Source: Devosiaceae bacterium MH13
Lineage (GTDB): Bacteria > Pseudomonadota > Alphaproteobacteria > Rhizobiales > MH13
Length of the DNA: 33,955 nt
Assembly (NCBI GenBank): GCA_019192585.1
Contig: JAHCMG010000186.1
Coordinates: forward strand, 1 to 33,955
Direction of reading: 5' to 3'
The notes beneath the pieces were generated by a model that was not told the origin of the DNA, made no database searches, and was given only the letters and a program-made list of their open reading frames with translations. A program made the translations under genes and the position numbers. Below, piece after piece: positions 8,173-16,191 of the stretch (position 1 is the stretch's first letter; every line of letters starts with the position of its first letter).

Positions 8173-9275
8173 CAGATGATCTCGGTCCGGGTGATCGTCA
8201 GCCCAAAGCCCTCGAGGCCCACATAGGTCCGCTCTTGGCTCGACAGAAGCCGGATCGATGTCAGGCCCAGATCGCGCAAAATCTGCGCGCCAAGCCCGAT
8301 CTCCCGCCACTGGCTTTGCCGCGCGCCGGCGGTCGCGTGATCATCGTCGATGCCCGCAAGCGTGCGCGCCCGGGCGGAGACATTGGCAACGCCCACAGAG
8401 CCCTCGCGCAGATAGACCACCACGCCGCAGGGCTCGGAAGCGAGCCGCTCGAGCACCGCATCGAGCCGCCGGCCAGCGCCGAACACATCATCGGCAACCT
8501 GCTCGAGATGGAGGCGGACGGGCACATCGGTCTGGCCCTCAAGGGTGCCATAGACCACCGCAAGGTGCTGCATCGGGTCGAACGGCACCTCGTAGCTGTA
8601 GGCACGCGCCGGGCCGTGTGCCGTTTCGATGTCGGCCTCATCGACCCGTGAGACGAGCCGTTCTGAGCGCTGCCGGTAGGCGATCAGGTCGGCAACCGAA
8701 ACCTGCGCCAGCCCATGCTCTTGCGCGAAAGCCGACACCTCCGCGCCGCGCTTGACGGTGCCATCATCATTGACGAGCTCAGCCAGCACGCCAACGGGCT
8801 CAAGGCCCGCCAATTTGCACAGGTCAACGCACGCTTCGGTGTGCCCCGAGCGAACAAGCACGCCCCCCTCGCGCGCGACCAATGGGAACACATGGCCCGG
8901 GCGCACAAAATCTTCAGCGCCAACATTGCCATTGGCCAGTGCCCGCACGGTGTTGGTGCGCTCTTCGGCCGAGATGCCCGTGGTCAGCCCGTGGCGGACG
9001 TCAACGGAGATGGTGAAGGCCGTGCTGAGCGGCGCATCGTTTGAGGAGACCATCGGATCGAGCCGCAAACGCTTGGCGTTGGCCGACGGCATCGGCGCAC
9101 AGACGATGCCCGAGGTGTGCCGCACGATGAAGGCCATGGCCTCTGGCGTGCAATGCTCGGCGGCGACAAACAGATCGCCCTCGTTCTCGCGATCGTCATC
9201 ATCGGTGACGACAAGCATCGCGCCGGTCTTGAAGGCCTCAATGGCAGCGTTCACGTGGGTAAGATCACGATCCAC
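8172..9275 (-). CDS. ribB: 3,4-dihydroxy-2-butanone-4-phosphate synthase with degenerate RibA-like domain (RibBX type)
   Basis: The N-terminal half (residues 1-205) is a complete RibB domain that makes 3,4-dihydroxy-2-butanone 4-phosphate from ribulose 5-phosphate for riboflavin. It has DDDDRENEGD at 25-34, RHTSGIVCAPM at 52-62, the RPGHVFPL loop from 125, and GHTEACVDL at 144-152. The C-terminal half (about 206-367) has the fold-level outline of GTP cyclohydrolase II, including GAQILRDLGLTSIRLL. However, the zinc cysteines of the E-C-x-T-G-D...C-D-C motif are absent (RLHLEQVADDVFG at 254-266), and the RQEGRG catalytic stretch is replaced by REGSVG. It is therefore a RibBX-type hybrid, and a separate RibA should exist elsewhere. 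The start is GTG at 9275 with GGAGAG upstream, 3 bp after aroC. Confidence 0.93.
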   Translation of the reverse strand: MDRDLTHVNAAIEAFKTGAMLVVTDDDDRENEGDLFVAAEHCTPEAMAFIVRHTSGIVCAPMPSANAKRLRLDPMVSSNDAPLSTAFTISVDVRHGLTTGISAEERTNTVRALANGNVGAEDFVRPGHVFPLVAREGGVLVRSGHTEACVDLCKLAGLEPVGVLAELVNDDGTVKRGAEVSAFAQEHGLAQVSVADLIAYRQRSERLVSRVDEADIETAHGPARAYSYEVPFDPMQHLAVVYGTLEGQTDVPVRLHLEQVADDVFGAGRRLDAVLERLASEPCGVVVYLREGSVGVANVSARARTLAGIDDDHATAGARQSQWREIGLGAQILRDLGLTSIRLLSSQERTYVGLEGFGLTITRTEII

Positions 9276-9278
9276 CGG

Positions 9279-10367
9279 TTACTCTCCGTTCTGCGCGCGG
9301 TTGCGCAAATAATGGTCGGCCAACACCAACGCCATCATGGCCTCGCCGACCGGAACCGCACGAATGCCAACGCACGGGTCGTGGCGGCCCTTGGTCATCA
9401 CATCGACCTCTTCGCCCTCGGAGGTCACCGATTGGCGCGGCGTGAGGATGGAGGATGTCGGCTTCACCGCAAAGCGCACCACCACCGGCTCGCCAGACGA
9501 AATGCCGCCCAAAACGCCACCGGCCTTGTTGGACAAAAACACCGGCTTGCCATCACCGCCCATGCGCATCTCATCGGCATTGGCTTCGCCGGATAAAGTG
9601 GCGGCCTCAAAGCCGTTGCCGATCTCAACGCCTTTGACCGCGTTGATCGACATCATCGCCGAGGCGAGGTCCTGGTCGAGCTTGCCGTAGATCGGCGCGC
9701 CGAGCCCGACGGGAACGCCCTCGGCCACCACTTCGATCACCGCGCCCACTGATGAGCCGGCCTTGCGCACGCCATCAAGATAGTCGGCCCACTGGGCGGC
9801 GGCCTCGGGGTCGGGGCAGAAGAAGGGGTTGTTGCGCGTTTCGTCCCAGTCCCAATTGTCACGGTTGATCGTGTGCGGACCCATCTGCACCAGCGCGCCG
9901 CGCACCACGACACCGGGCACCACTTTGCGGGCAATGGCACCGGCGGCCACGCGCATGGCGGTTTCGCGGGCCGACGAGCGCCCGCCGCCGCGATAATCGC
10001 GGATGCCATATTTAGCGTCATAGGTGAAATCGGCGTGGCCCGGCCGGTAGCGCGACTTGATGTCCGAATAGTCTTTCGAACGCTGATCGGTGTTCTCAAT
10101 CAAAAGCCCGATTGGCGTGCCGGTCGTCCGCTGCACACCGTCTTCGCCTGTCATCACACCCGATAGGATCCGCACTTCATCGGCTTCGCGACGCTGCGTG
10201 GTGTATTTCGATTGGCCAGGCTTGCGCCGCTCCAAGTCCGCCTGGATGTCCGTCTCGGTCAGCGGCAAGCGCGGCGGGCAGCCATCCACGACGCAGCCGA
10301 TGGCGACCCCATGGCTCTCACCGAAGGTCGTGAAACGAAACAGATGGCCGAAGCTGTTGTGGGACAT
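9279..10367 (-). CDS. aroC: Chorismate synthase
   Basis: This 362-residue enzyme of the shikimate pathway converts 5-enolpyruvylshikimate 3-phosphate to chorismate, using reduced FMN as cofactor. Signatures are FGESHG at residues 15-20, [38 protein letters not shown] followed by GGRSSARET, and the C-terminal [15 protein letters not shown]. The length is normal for the family. ribB begins 3 bp after its stop. The pairing makes some biochemical sense because chorismate synthase needs a flavin cofactor, although this is context and not proof of regulation. A plausible promoter lies at 10413-10441. Confidence 0.98.
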   Translation of the reverse strand: MSHNSFGHLFRFTTFGESHGVAIGCVVDGCPPRLPLTETDIQADLERRKPGQSKYTTQRREADEVRILSGVMTGEDGVQRTTGTPIGLLIENTDQRSKDYSDIKSRYRPGHADFTYDAKYGIRDYRGGGRSSARETAMRVAAGAIARKVVPGVVVRGALVQMGPHTINRDNWDWDETRNNPFFCPDPEAAAQWADYLDGVRKAGSSVGAVIEVVAEGVPVGLGAPIYGKLDQDLASAMMSINAVKGVEIGNGFEAATLSGEANADEMRMGGDGKPVFLSNKAGGVLGGISSGEPVVVRFAVKPTSSILTPRQSVTSEGEEVDVMTKGRHDPCVGIRAVPVGEAMMALVLADHYLRNRAQNGE

Positions 10368-10412
10368 GCACGCAAACTCGAGAACGCGGGCGGCTGGGGG
10401 CGGGTCGCAGCG

Positions 10413-10441
10413 GTGCTACACTGCGGGCATCGGAGCGTCAA
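10413..10441 (-). promoter_or_regulatory. Candidate aroC promoter
   Basis: Read on the minus strand, TTGACG (10441-10436) is followed after 17 bases by TAGCAC (10418-10413), giving a leader of about 40 bases before the aroC ATG. The -35 box matches 5 of 6 consensus bases, but the -10 is weak. CGCAG/CTGCG arms around the -10 could form a small hairpin. This is based on pattern only. Confidence 0.3.
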
Positions 10442-10486
10442 ACGTGTGGGCAGAACGCTCCCGCCCGACATGGACCCGCGTGCAGG

Positions 10487-11092
10487 TCACAGCCAAACGC
10501 CTTGGCCGTCTTCAAACAGGTAGAGCTTGTCCTGCGGCGCATCGAGATAGGGCACTTCGTCCGGGTCGAGATCGAGCAACAGCCCTCGCACCGCCCGCGA
10601 AACACCGCCATGCGAGACCGCAATGGTCGGCTCATCGAGCCCTTCCAGCCAACCGGTGATGCGCTGCGTCAGCATGGCATAGCTCTCGCCACCTGGCGGC
10701 GCGAAGCCAAACTTGTCGGCCTCCCGGGCGTCGACGATCCCCGGGTCGCGGGCGTGCAGCTCCGTGTAGGTGCTGCCTTCCCACTCTCCAAAGGTGATCT
10801 CGGTCAGCCGCGGATCGATGGCAAAGCCCTCATCGGTGGGCAACTCAAGCGCTTGGCGCACGCGTCCCATCGTTTGCAGGCACCGGCCCAGCGGTGAAGC
10901 AACAAAGCTGAAGGTCGAAAGATCGAGCGCGCCATCCTCGGCAAGCCCGCGCAGGCGGCGCCCATTGCGGGTCGCCTGGGTCTGGCCGAGCGCGTTGAGC
11001 GGAATGTCCTTGCCGCCCTGCAACCGACCTTCCCGGTTCCAGTCGGTTTGGCCGTGGCGAATAAAGACAAGGGGGTAGCGCAGGGTAATCAC
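10487..11092 (-). CDS. Histidine phosphatase family protein (phosphoglycerate mutase-like)
   Basis: This 201-residue protein opens with YPLVFIRHGQTDWNREGRLQG; RHG at 12-14 carries the phosphorylated His13. SPLGRCLQT (about 66-74) supplies the second Arg, FGEWEG (101-106) the acid residue, and SHGGVSRAV places the second His at 161. It is a branch-1 histidine phosphatase. Members include cofactor-dependent phosphoglycerate mutases, alpha-ribazole phosphatases and broad-specificity phosphatases, and the substrate here cannot be fixed. The start is GTG at 11092, 13 bases after fabI. The aroC start is 119 bp beyond its stop. The fabI - phosphatase - aroC order is, to my knowledge, common in Rhizobiales. 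Confidence 0.9.
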   Translation of the reverse strand: MITLRYPLVFIRHGQTDWNREGRLQGGKDIPLNALGQTQATRNGRRLRGLAEDGALDLSTFSFVASPLGRCLQTMGRVRQALELPTDEGFAIDPRLTEITFGEWEGSTYTELHARDPGIVDAREADKFGFAPPGGESYAMLTQRITGWLEGLDEPTIAVSHGGVSRAVRGLLLDLDPDEVPYLDAPQDKLYLFEDGQGVWL

Positions 11093-11105
11093 AAAGGGGC
11101 TGGTA

Positions 11106-11918
11106 TCAGTCTTTGACGACAGAAATATCTGGCGCGTCCACAGCCTTCATGCCGACCACGTGGTAGCCCGAATCCACATGGTGCACTTCGCCCGTCACCC
11201 CGCGCGACAGCGGCGACAAAAGGTAGACGGCCGCATCACCGACTTCGTCAATGGAGACGGTCTTCTTCAGCGGCGCGTTGTACTCGTTCCACTTCAAAAT
11301 GTAGCGGAAGTCGCCAATGCCAGAGGCGGCCAGCGTCTTGATCGGGCCTGCCGACAGCGCGTTGACGCGAATGCCCTTGCCGCCCAGATCCACCGCCAGG
11401 TACCGCACCGAGGCTTCCAGCGCGGCCTTCGCGACGCCCATCACATTGTAGTGCGGCATCACGCGTTCGGCGCCATAATAGGTCAGCGTTACGGCCGACC
11501 CACCATCGTTCATCAGCGGCTCAGCACGCTGCATGAGCGCGGTGAACGAGTAGACCGAGATGTGCATCGACCGGTCGAAATTTTCAGCGCTTGTGTCGAC
11601 ATAGCGGCCCGTCAGCTCGTCCTTGTCGGAAAACGCGATTGCGTGGACCAGAAAGTCGAGCCCGCCCCACTGCTCCTTCACCGCGTCGAACACCGCATCC
11701 ATCGAGGCCGGATCGGTGACATCGCAATGGCCGAACACCGTGCCACCCAGCTCCTCAGACAGCGGCTCAACCCGCTTGCGCAGCGCGTCGCCTTGATAGG
11801 TGAAACCGAGCGTTGCGCCGTGCGCGTGGCACGCTTTCGCAATGCCCCAGGCGATGGATCGATTGTTAGCCAGGCCCAGAATCAGGCCGCGTTTGCCTTC
11901 CATGATCGGAGCGGTCAC
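11106..11918 (-). CDS. fabI: Enoyl-[acyl-carrier-protein] reductase (NADH)
   Basis: This 270-residue short-chain-dehydrogenase-fold enzyme carries out the last reduction of each type II fatty acid elongation cycle. The atypical nucleotide motif GLILGLANNRSIAWGIA lies at residues 11-27. Catalytic residues are Tyr157 and Lys164 in HYNVMGVAKAALEASVRYLA (Y-x6-K), with Tyr147 in LTYYGAERV just before. GIRVNALSAGPIKTLAASGI covers the substrate loop. The frame begins with GTG at 11918 (GAGG about 8 bases upstream); an internal ATG at 11903 is possible but leaves a shorter N-terminus. FabI is the target of triclosan-type inhibitors. It is transcribed divergently from the FAD-linked oxidase, with 128 bp between them. 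Confidence 0.96.
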   Translation of the reverse strand: MTAPIMEGKRGLILGLANNRSIAWGIAKACHAHGATLGFTYQGDALRKRVEPLSEELGGTVFGHCDVTDPASMDAVFDAVKEQWGGLDFLVHAIAFSDKDELTGRYVDTSAENFDRSMHISVYSFTALMQRAEPLMNDGGSAVTLTYYGAERVMPHYNVMGVAKAALEASVRYLAVDLGGKGIRVNALSAGPIKTLAASGIGDFRYILKWNEYNAPLKKTVSIDEVGDAAVYLLSPLSRGVTGEVHHVDSGYHVVGMKAVDAPDISVVKD

Positions 11919-12046
11919 GGGGAGTGCCTCATTGTCGGATGTGGATTCGCCGCTTGGCGGTGCGGCGTGTCTTACCGTAGGACAATGGGCAGGAAAAGCC
12001 CTGCCAAGGGGCCACGAACACGCAAACCGCCGAGCCTTCAGTTCCG

Positions 12047-13495
12047 ATGCAACCAGCAGACGCCCAAACCAGCCCTAACCCGAACGCAACCATCTCGTCC
12101 CTAACCGAGCTGTTGGGCGCCAGTGGCGTGCTGGCCGACCCCGCTGACAAGGCGCCCTATCTGCGCGAGTGGCGCGACCTGTTCATCGGTGAAGCTGTCG
12201 CCGTCGCCCGCCCCAGCAACGCGCAAGAGGTTTGCAGCATCCTGCGTTACGCGCACGAGACCGGCACGCCCATTGTCCCGCAAGGCGGCAATACCGGGCT
12301 AGTGGGCGGCCAGACGCCAGACGCATCGGGCCGGGCCATCATCCTGTCGCTGGCGCGGATGAACGCCATCCGCGAGATCGACCCCACGGGCAACACGATA
12401 ACGGTCGATGCCGGCGCCGTGCTGGAGCGCGTGCAAAACGCCGCCGCAGAAGTTGAGCGGCTGTATCCGCTTGCGCTCGGCGCCCAGGGCTCGTGCACCA
12501 TTGGCGGCAACATCGCCACAAATGCCGGCGGCACCGGCGTTCTCGCCTATGGCAACACCCGCGATCTCGTGCTGGGCCTCGAGGTTGCCCTGCCTGACGG
12601 ACGGCTGTGGAAGGGGCTCTCTTCGCTGCGCAAAGACAATACCGGCTACGACCTCAAGAACCTGTTCATCGGCTCGGAGGGCACGCTGGGCATCGTCACC
12701 GCCGCCACGCTGAAGCTGTTTCCCAGGCCAAAGGGCATGCTCACCGCCTTCCTCGGCCTTGAAAGCCCGCAGCAGGCTCTCGCCGTCTTCTCGCGGCTTC
12801 AGGGTCTGGCCGGATCAGGCCTGACCGGGTTTGAGATCATGCCGCTTGAAGGGCTCGCCTTTGTTTTGCGCCATCAGCCCGGCGCCCGCGACCCGCTCGA
12901 AACCCAGTACCCTTGGTATGTGCTCGCGGAAATCTCGTCTGGCCGCAGCGAAGAGGACGCGCAAGCCCTGATGATGGATGGGCTGGAGGCGGCGCTGGAC
13001 GCTGGCGAAATCGTCGACGCCGCCATCGCGCAATCGCTGGAGCAATCAAACGAGTTTTGGGCGATCCGCCACGGCATGTCTGAAGTGCAGAAAGCCGAAG
13101 GCGCCTCGATCAAGCACGATGTTTCGGTGCCGGTCGCCAAGGTGCCGGCCTTCCTTGACGAGGCCATCGCGGCCGTTCTCGACATGGTGCCCGGCTGCCG
13201 GCCAGTGCCGTTCGGCCATCTTGGCGATGGCAACATTCATTTCAACGTCTCGCAACCGGTGGAGATGGAACGCCAGGCCTTTCTGGACCTGTGGGAGCCG
13301 ATGAACGATCGCGTCCACGCCATCGTGACGGCGATGGACGGCTCCATTTCCGCCGAACACGGGATCGGGCAGCTCAAACGCGATCTGCTACCCGGCGTGA
13401 AGGATCCCGTCGCTTTGGCGCTGATGCAAACGCTGAAGCAAGCCATTGACCCAAAAGGGATTATGAACCCCGGTAAGGTTCTCGCACTACCTTAA
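12047..13495 (+). CDS. FAD-linked oxidase, D-2-hydroxyglutarate/D-lactate dehydrogenase type
   Basis: This 482-residue flavoprotein has a PCMH-type FAD-binding domain at the N-terminus, with VPQGGNTGLVGGQ at about 77-89 as the FAD pyrophosphate loop. GAQGSCTIGGNIATNAGG follows, then NTGYDLKNLFIGSEGTLGIVT. The C-terminal FAD-oxidase domain has GHLGDGNIHFNV near 389-400 and GSISAEHGIGQLKRD; the His residues in these two motifs bind the active-site metal in D-2-hydroxyglutarate and D-lactate dehydrogenases. It ends with AIDPKGIMNPGKVL. The exact 2-hydroxyacid substrate cannot be told. No clear ribosome site precedes the ATG. It is convergent with the SRAP gene, 15 bp apart. Confidence 0.9.
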   Translation: MQPADAQTSPNPNATISSLTELLGASGVLADPADKAPYLREWRDLFIGEAVAVARPSNAQEVCSILRYAHETGTPIVPQGGNTGLVGGQTPDASGRAIILSLARMNAIREIDPTGNTITVDAGAVLERVQNAAAEVERLYPLALGAQGSCTIGGNIATNAGGTGVLAYGNTRDLVLGLEVALPDGRLWKGLSSLRKDNTGYDLKNLFIGSEGTLGIVTAATLKLFPRPKGMLTAFLGLESPQQALAVFSRLQGLAGSGLTGFEIMPLEGLAFVLRHQPGARDPLETQYPWYVLAEISSGRSEEDAQALMMDGLEAALDAGEIVDAAIAQSLEQSNEFWAIRHGMSEVQKAEGASIKHDVSVPVAKVPAFLDEAIAAVLDMVPGCRPVPFGHLGDGNIHFNVSQPVEMERQAFLDLWEPMNDRVHAIVTAMDGSISAEHGIGQLKRDLLPGVKDPVALALMQTLKQAIDPKGIMNPGKVLALP

Positions 13496-13510
13496 GTCTT
13501 AAACTGACCC

Positions 13511-14251
13511 CTAGAATAGGTCGAGCTGCGCCTGCTTCGGCGCGTCCTCCTCCTCCGCCGTGGAGCCTTCTGGAAGCGGTATCTCTTCAAGGAGCCGCGC
13601 GCCATCGACACCCGCGCGGTTGACGGCACGGTCGACCGGCCAGAGCATCCAGGCATCAGGCGGCGGCGTCCGCAAGGGTTCGAGCGCCGTTTCAGGGCTT
13701 ACCGTCCGGCAGTCGAGCCAGCTGGCATAGTGCTCCGCGGGAACCACGACCGGCGCCCGGTGATGGATATCCAAAAGCGCCCCATCGGCCTGTTGGGTCA
13801 GGATCGCAAGCGTCGGAACCGTTGAACCATCGGCGCCCGACGGCTCGTCAATGATCCCCGCAAAGGCAAACAAACCCTCTGATCCATCGGGGTTTTTCCG
13901 GTTCGCCGCGTAGGGCTGCTTAACCTTCCCTTCGCGCCGCCACTCGTAAAAATGTGTCGCGGGCACCAACACCCGGCGGTGCCGGACGGCGGTCCGGAAC
14001 GATGGTTTTTCCAGCACCGTTTCGATCCGGGCATTGATCAGCATTTGCGCGTTCGCCGGGTCCTTATGCCAATGCGGCACCAGGCCCCAGCGGGCAAAAT
14101 CGGTCTGCCGCTCGCCCAAAAACGCGTGCACATGCAGCACCGGCTGGCTCGGCGCGATGTTGAACCGCGCCTCATGCAGCACGGTCACTTCAACCTCAAA
14201 AAGCGCTTCAACCGCTTCACGCGAGGCTTCAAGCACAAACCGTCCACACAC
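13511..14251 (-). CDS. SOS response-associated peptidase (SRAP/YedK/HMCES) family
   Basis: SRAP proteins use Cys2, exposed after removal of Met1, to form a covalent thiazolidine link to abasic sites in single-stranded DNA. The GTG at 14251 gives M-C-G-R-F, which puts Cys at position 2 as required, and it has a perfect AAAGGAGG six bases upstream. A longer frame to 14296 would bury this Cys and is wrong. Other active-site elements are RFNIAPSQP (Asn31), INARIETV (72-79), ATHFYEWRR with Glu103, and IHHRAPVVV with His163/164. The length is 246 residues, and the C-terminal tail is acidic. It is divergent from a gene of unknown function; I did not find a convincing LexA box (GTTC-N7-GTTC) in the 171-bp gap. 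Confidence 0.93.
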   Translation of the reverse strand: MCGRFVLEASREAVEALFEVEVTVLHEARFNIAPSQPVLHVHAFLGERQTDFARWGLVPHWHKDPANAQMLINARIETVLEKPSFRTAVRHRRVLVPATHFYEWRREGKVKQPYAANRKNPDGSEGLFAFAGIIDEPSGADGSTVPTLAILTQQADGALLDIHHRAPVVVPAEHYASWLDCRTVSPETALEPLRTPPPDAWMLWPVDRAVNRAGVDGARLLEEIPLPEGSTAEEEDAPKQAQLDLF

Positions 14252-14257
14252 ACTTGG

Positions 14258-14265
14258 CCTCCTTT
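14258..14265 (-). promoter_or_regulatory. Strong ribosome binding site fixing the SRAP start
   Basis: The minus-strand sequence AAAGGAGG is complementary to the 16S anti-Shine-Dalgarno and lies six bases before GTG 14251-14249. It decides in favour of this GTG over the longer frame starting at 14296. Confidence 0.85.
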
Positions 14266-14422
14266 GCTTGGCCCTTTTGGGCGAGTTTGCGCGCACCCCG
14301 GCGCGCGGGGCAAAGGTCTGGTAACCCTTTGGCTTCTATCATTTTAGGCGAATTTCACGGGAATTCACCCGCCCGTTCCACCTGTCTGGGGCGACCCGCT
14401 GCCTGCTGATTACCACCGCGCC

Positions 14423-14941
14423 ATGTCTGTTTCTGTCTTGACCACCGAGCGCCTCGCCGCCGCCAACATCAATCCGACCAGCTATCTGGCGACGGATTAC
14501 CTCAATCATTTCAATGAGGTATTGATGTTGATGGAGATGGTGCCCGACGTGCCGGACATGGCCGCTGATGTGCTGGAATGGGAGCCGCGGGGCTATGCGG
14601 AGCATTTCGAGCAATCGGTTTTCACAGAAAAAGCGCTTGCCATCGAAGCTTACGCAAAGGCGCCGCGCGACACGCTTGAGCGCTTTGGTGCGGTGATTGC
14701 CGAACTCGATGCGGGCATTGGTGACGCGCAAATCCTCCTTGCCGGTGTCGACCCGACAAGCCGCATGGACCCTGCGCTCGCCGACCGGCTGACCACCACG
14801 ATCGTCGACCATTTGCGACCCGCCATCGACCGCGCGAGCGCCATCATCAACGCAACCGATGCCGGCCAGGCCGCACTGCCTGAAGATGATGAGACCGCGA
14901 AAATGCGCGCGCAAGACGCCATCGATCAGCTGTTCGACTGA
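14423..14941 (+). CDS. Conserved-looking hypothetical protein, 172 residues
   Basis: I do not recognise the family with certainty. The protein is soluble and mostly helical, with a tyrosine- and methionine-rich N-terminal part (LATDYLNHFNEVLMLMEMVPDVPDMAADVLEW, residues about 23-54) and an acidic C-terminus (LPEDDETAKMRAQDAIDQLFD). There is no signal peptide or membrane segment. Codon use and composition match the neighbours, and the opposite-strand frame over this region is full of low-complexity Arg, so this frame is the better coding candidate. No good ribosome site precedes the ATG. It stands alone between the divergent SRAP gene and the DUF3179 gene 198 bp downstream, so context gives no clear function. 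Confidence 0.7.
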   Translation: MSVSVLTTERLAAANINPTSYLATDYLNHFNEVLMLMEMVPDVPDMAADVLEWEPRGYAEHFEQSVFTEKALAIEAYAKAPRDTLERFGAVIAELDAGIGDAQILLAGVDPTSRMDPALADRLTTTIVDHLRPAIDRASAIINATDAGQAALPEDDETAKMRAQDAIDQLFD

Positions 14942-15139
14942 CCTCCAGCCTCGGCGCGATACGCGTGTCCGGACGTACCGCTTTGTTGCGCGGGTTTGTT
15001 CTACCATCGCCTGATCCTGTTCCGCCTCCGCTCTCGCGGCCCTGGCGCCTCTCACCTCTCGTGAATGTGATGCAACGACGCTGGAGCATTCGCGCCGTTC
15101 GGCCCATGGTGACGCCACCGCACTCGGAGGTTGAGCACC

Positions 15140-16141
15140 ATGTCCAGATCCACACAGCCGCACGCGCCCTCGCACGCCATCATGGTCGCCACCGCGGCGC
15201 TGCTCTGCTTGCTGTTTGCGGCGCCGGCCCTTGCCGACCCCGACCGCTGGACGCGTGAAGGCTGGCGGACCGACTTCACCCAGACGACTGTCGATCTCGG
15301 CGAAGTGCAAGATGGCGGCCCGCGCCGCGACGGCATTCCGCCCATCGACAATCCAAGCTTCACGCCCGTTGCCGAGGTCGAGCATCTCGCGCCGCTCGAT
15401 CCGGTGATGAGCTTCACCCACAATGGTGAAACCCGCGCCTACCCACTGCGGGTGATGACGTTCCACGAGATCGTCAACGACACGGTTGGCGGCGCGCCGG
15501 TGGCCGTCACCTACTGCCCGCTGTGCAACGCCGCGATCGTTTTCGATCGCACCTTAGGTGGCGAAGAGCTGAGCTTCGGCACCACGGGCAAGCTGCGCAA
15601 CTCTGACCTGATCATGTATGACCGCGCGTCCGACAGCTGGTGGCAGCAATTCTCAGGCGAGGCGATCGCCGGCGCGTTCGCGGGCACCGAACTGACCATG
15701 CTGCCCTCCAAACTGATCAGCTGGGAGCGTTTCGCGGCCGACCATCCCGAAGCCCTCGTGCTCGACGACCCGACCCAATTCCGCCGCCCATACGGCATGA
15801 ACCCCTATCGCGGCTACGACACGCTCTCCCGCCCGTTCCTCTACAACGGCCCGTTCCCCGACGGCATCGCACCCTTGCAGCGCGTGGTGATGGTGCGCGA
15901 CGGCGCCAATGTGTTCGCAATCTCCACCGATCGGCTGGCCGATGAGGGAAGCTTCGAGCACGAAGGGGTCACCGTCACGTTCACGCCGGGCCAGGCCTCG
16001 GCGCTCGACAGCGAGGTCATCCGCGAGGGCCGCGATGTCGGCAACATCACCGTGACCCGCGGCGGCGAGCCGATCGTCCACGATGTGACCTTCGCCTTCG
16101 TGGTGCACGCGTTCGAGCCGGAGCTTGAGATCATCCAGTAG
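15140..16141 (+). CDS. Secreted DUF3179 domain protein
   Basis: From the ATG at 15140 the protein has 333 residues; CGGAGG at 15125-15130 fits this start, and a TTG at 15131 lies too close to it. Residues 1-32 form a signal peptide (hydrophobic core TAALLCLLFAAPALA, cleavage after ALA). The mature part carries the DUF3179 hallmarks: FHEIVNDTVGGAPVAVTYCPLCNAAIVFDR with Cys-x2-Cys in YCPLC, then FGTTGKLRNSDLIMYDR and SDSWWQQFSGEAI. The function of the family is unknown to me; the CxxC suggests metal or redox chemistry in the periplasm, as inference. The 198 bases upstream show no clear promoter. YgfZ follows 50 bp downstream. Confidence 0.88.
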   Translation: MSRSTQPHAPSHAIMVATAALLCLLFAAPALADPDRWTREGWRTDFTQTTVDLGEVQDGGPRRDGIPPIDNPSFTPVAEVEHLAPLDPVMSFTHNGETRAYPLRVMTFHEIVNDTVGGAPVAVTYCPLCNAAIVFDRTLGGEELSFGTTGKLRNSDLIMYDRASDSWWQQFSGEAIAGAFAGTELTMLPSKLISWERFAADHPEALVLDDPTQFRRPYGMNPYRGYDTLSRPFLYNGPFPDGIAPLQRVVMVRDGANVFAISTDRLADEGSFEHEGVTVTFTPGQASALDSEVIREGRDVGNITVTRGGEPIVHDVTFAFVVHAFEPELEIIQ

Positions 16142-16191
16142 GCCACCTATGTCGGCGGCATGCTTGCCGTGCCCTCAAACGCCGCCGATAG

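Noticed and set aside
9260-9300. FMN riboswitch before ribB
   Set aside because: ribB begins 3 bp after aroC, so there is no leader in which such an RNA could fold.
14252-14422. LexA box for the SRAP gene
   Set aside because: A single GTTC occurs but no second copy at the 7-base spacing of the alphaproteobacterial motif.
14339-15466. 375-residue open frame on the minus strand
   Set aside because: It lies antisense to the DUF3179 and 172-residue genes, is Arg/Gly-rich and has no domain pattern; a typical shadow of GC-rich coding DNA.
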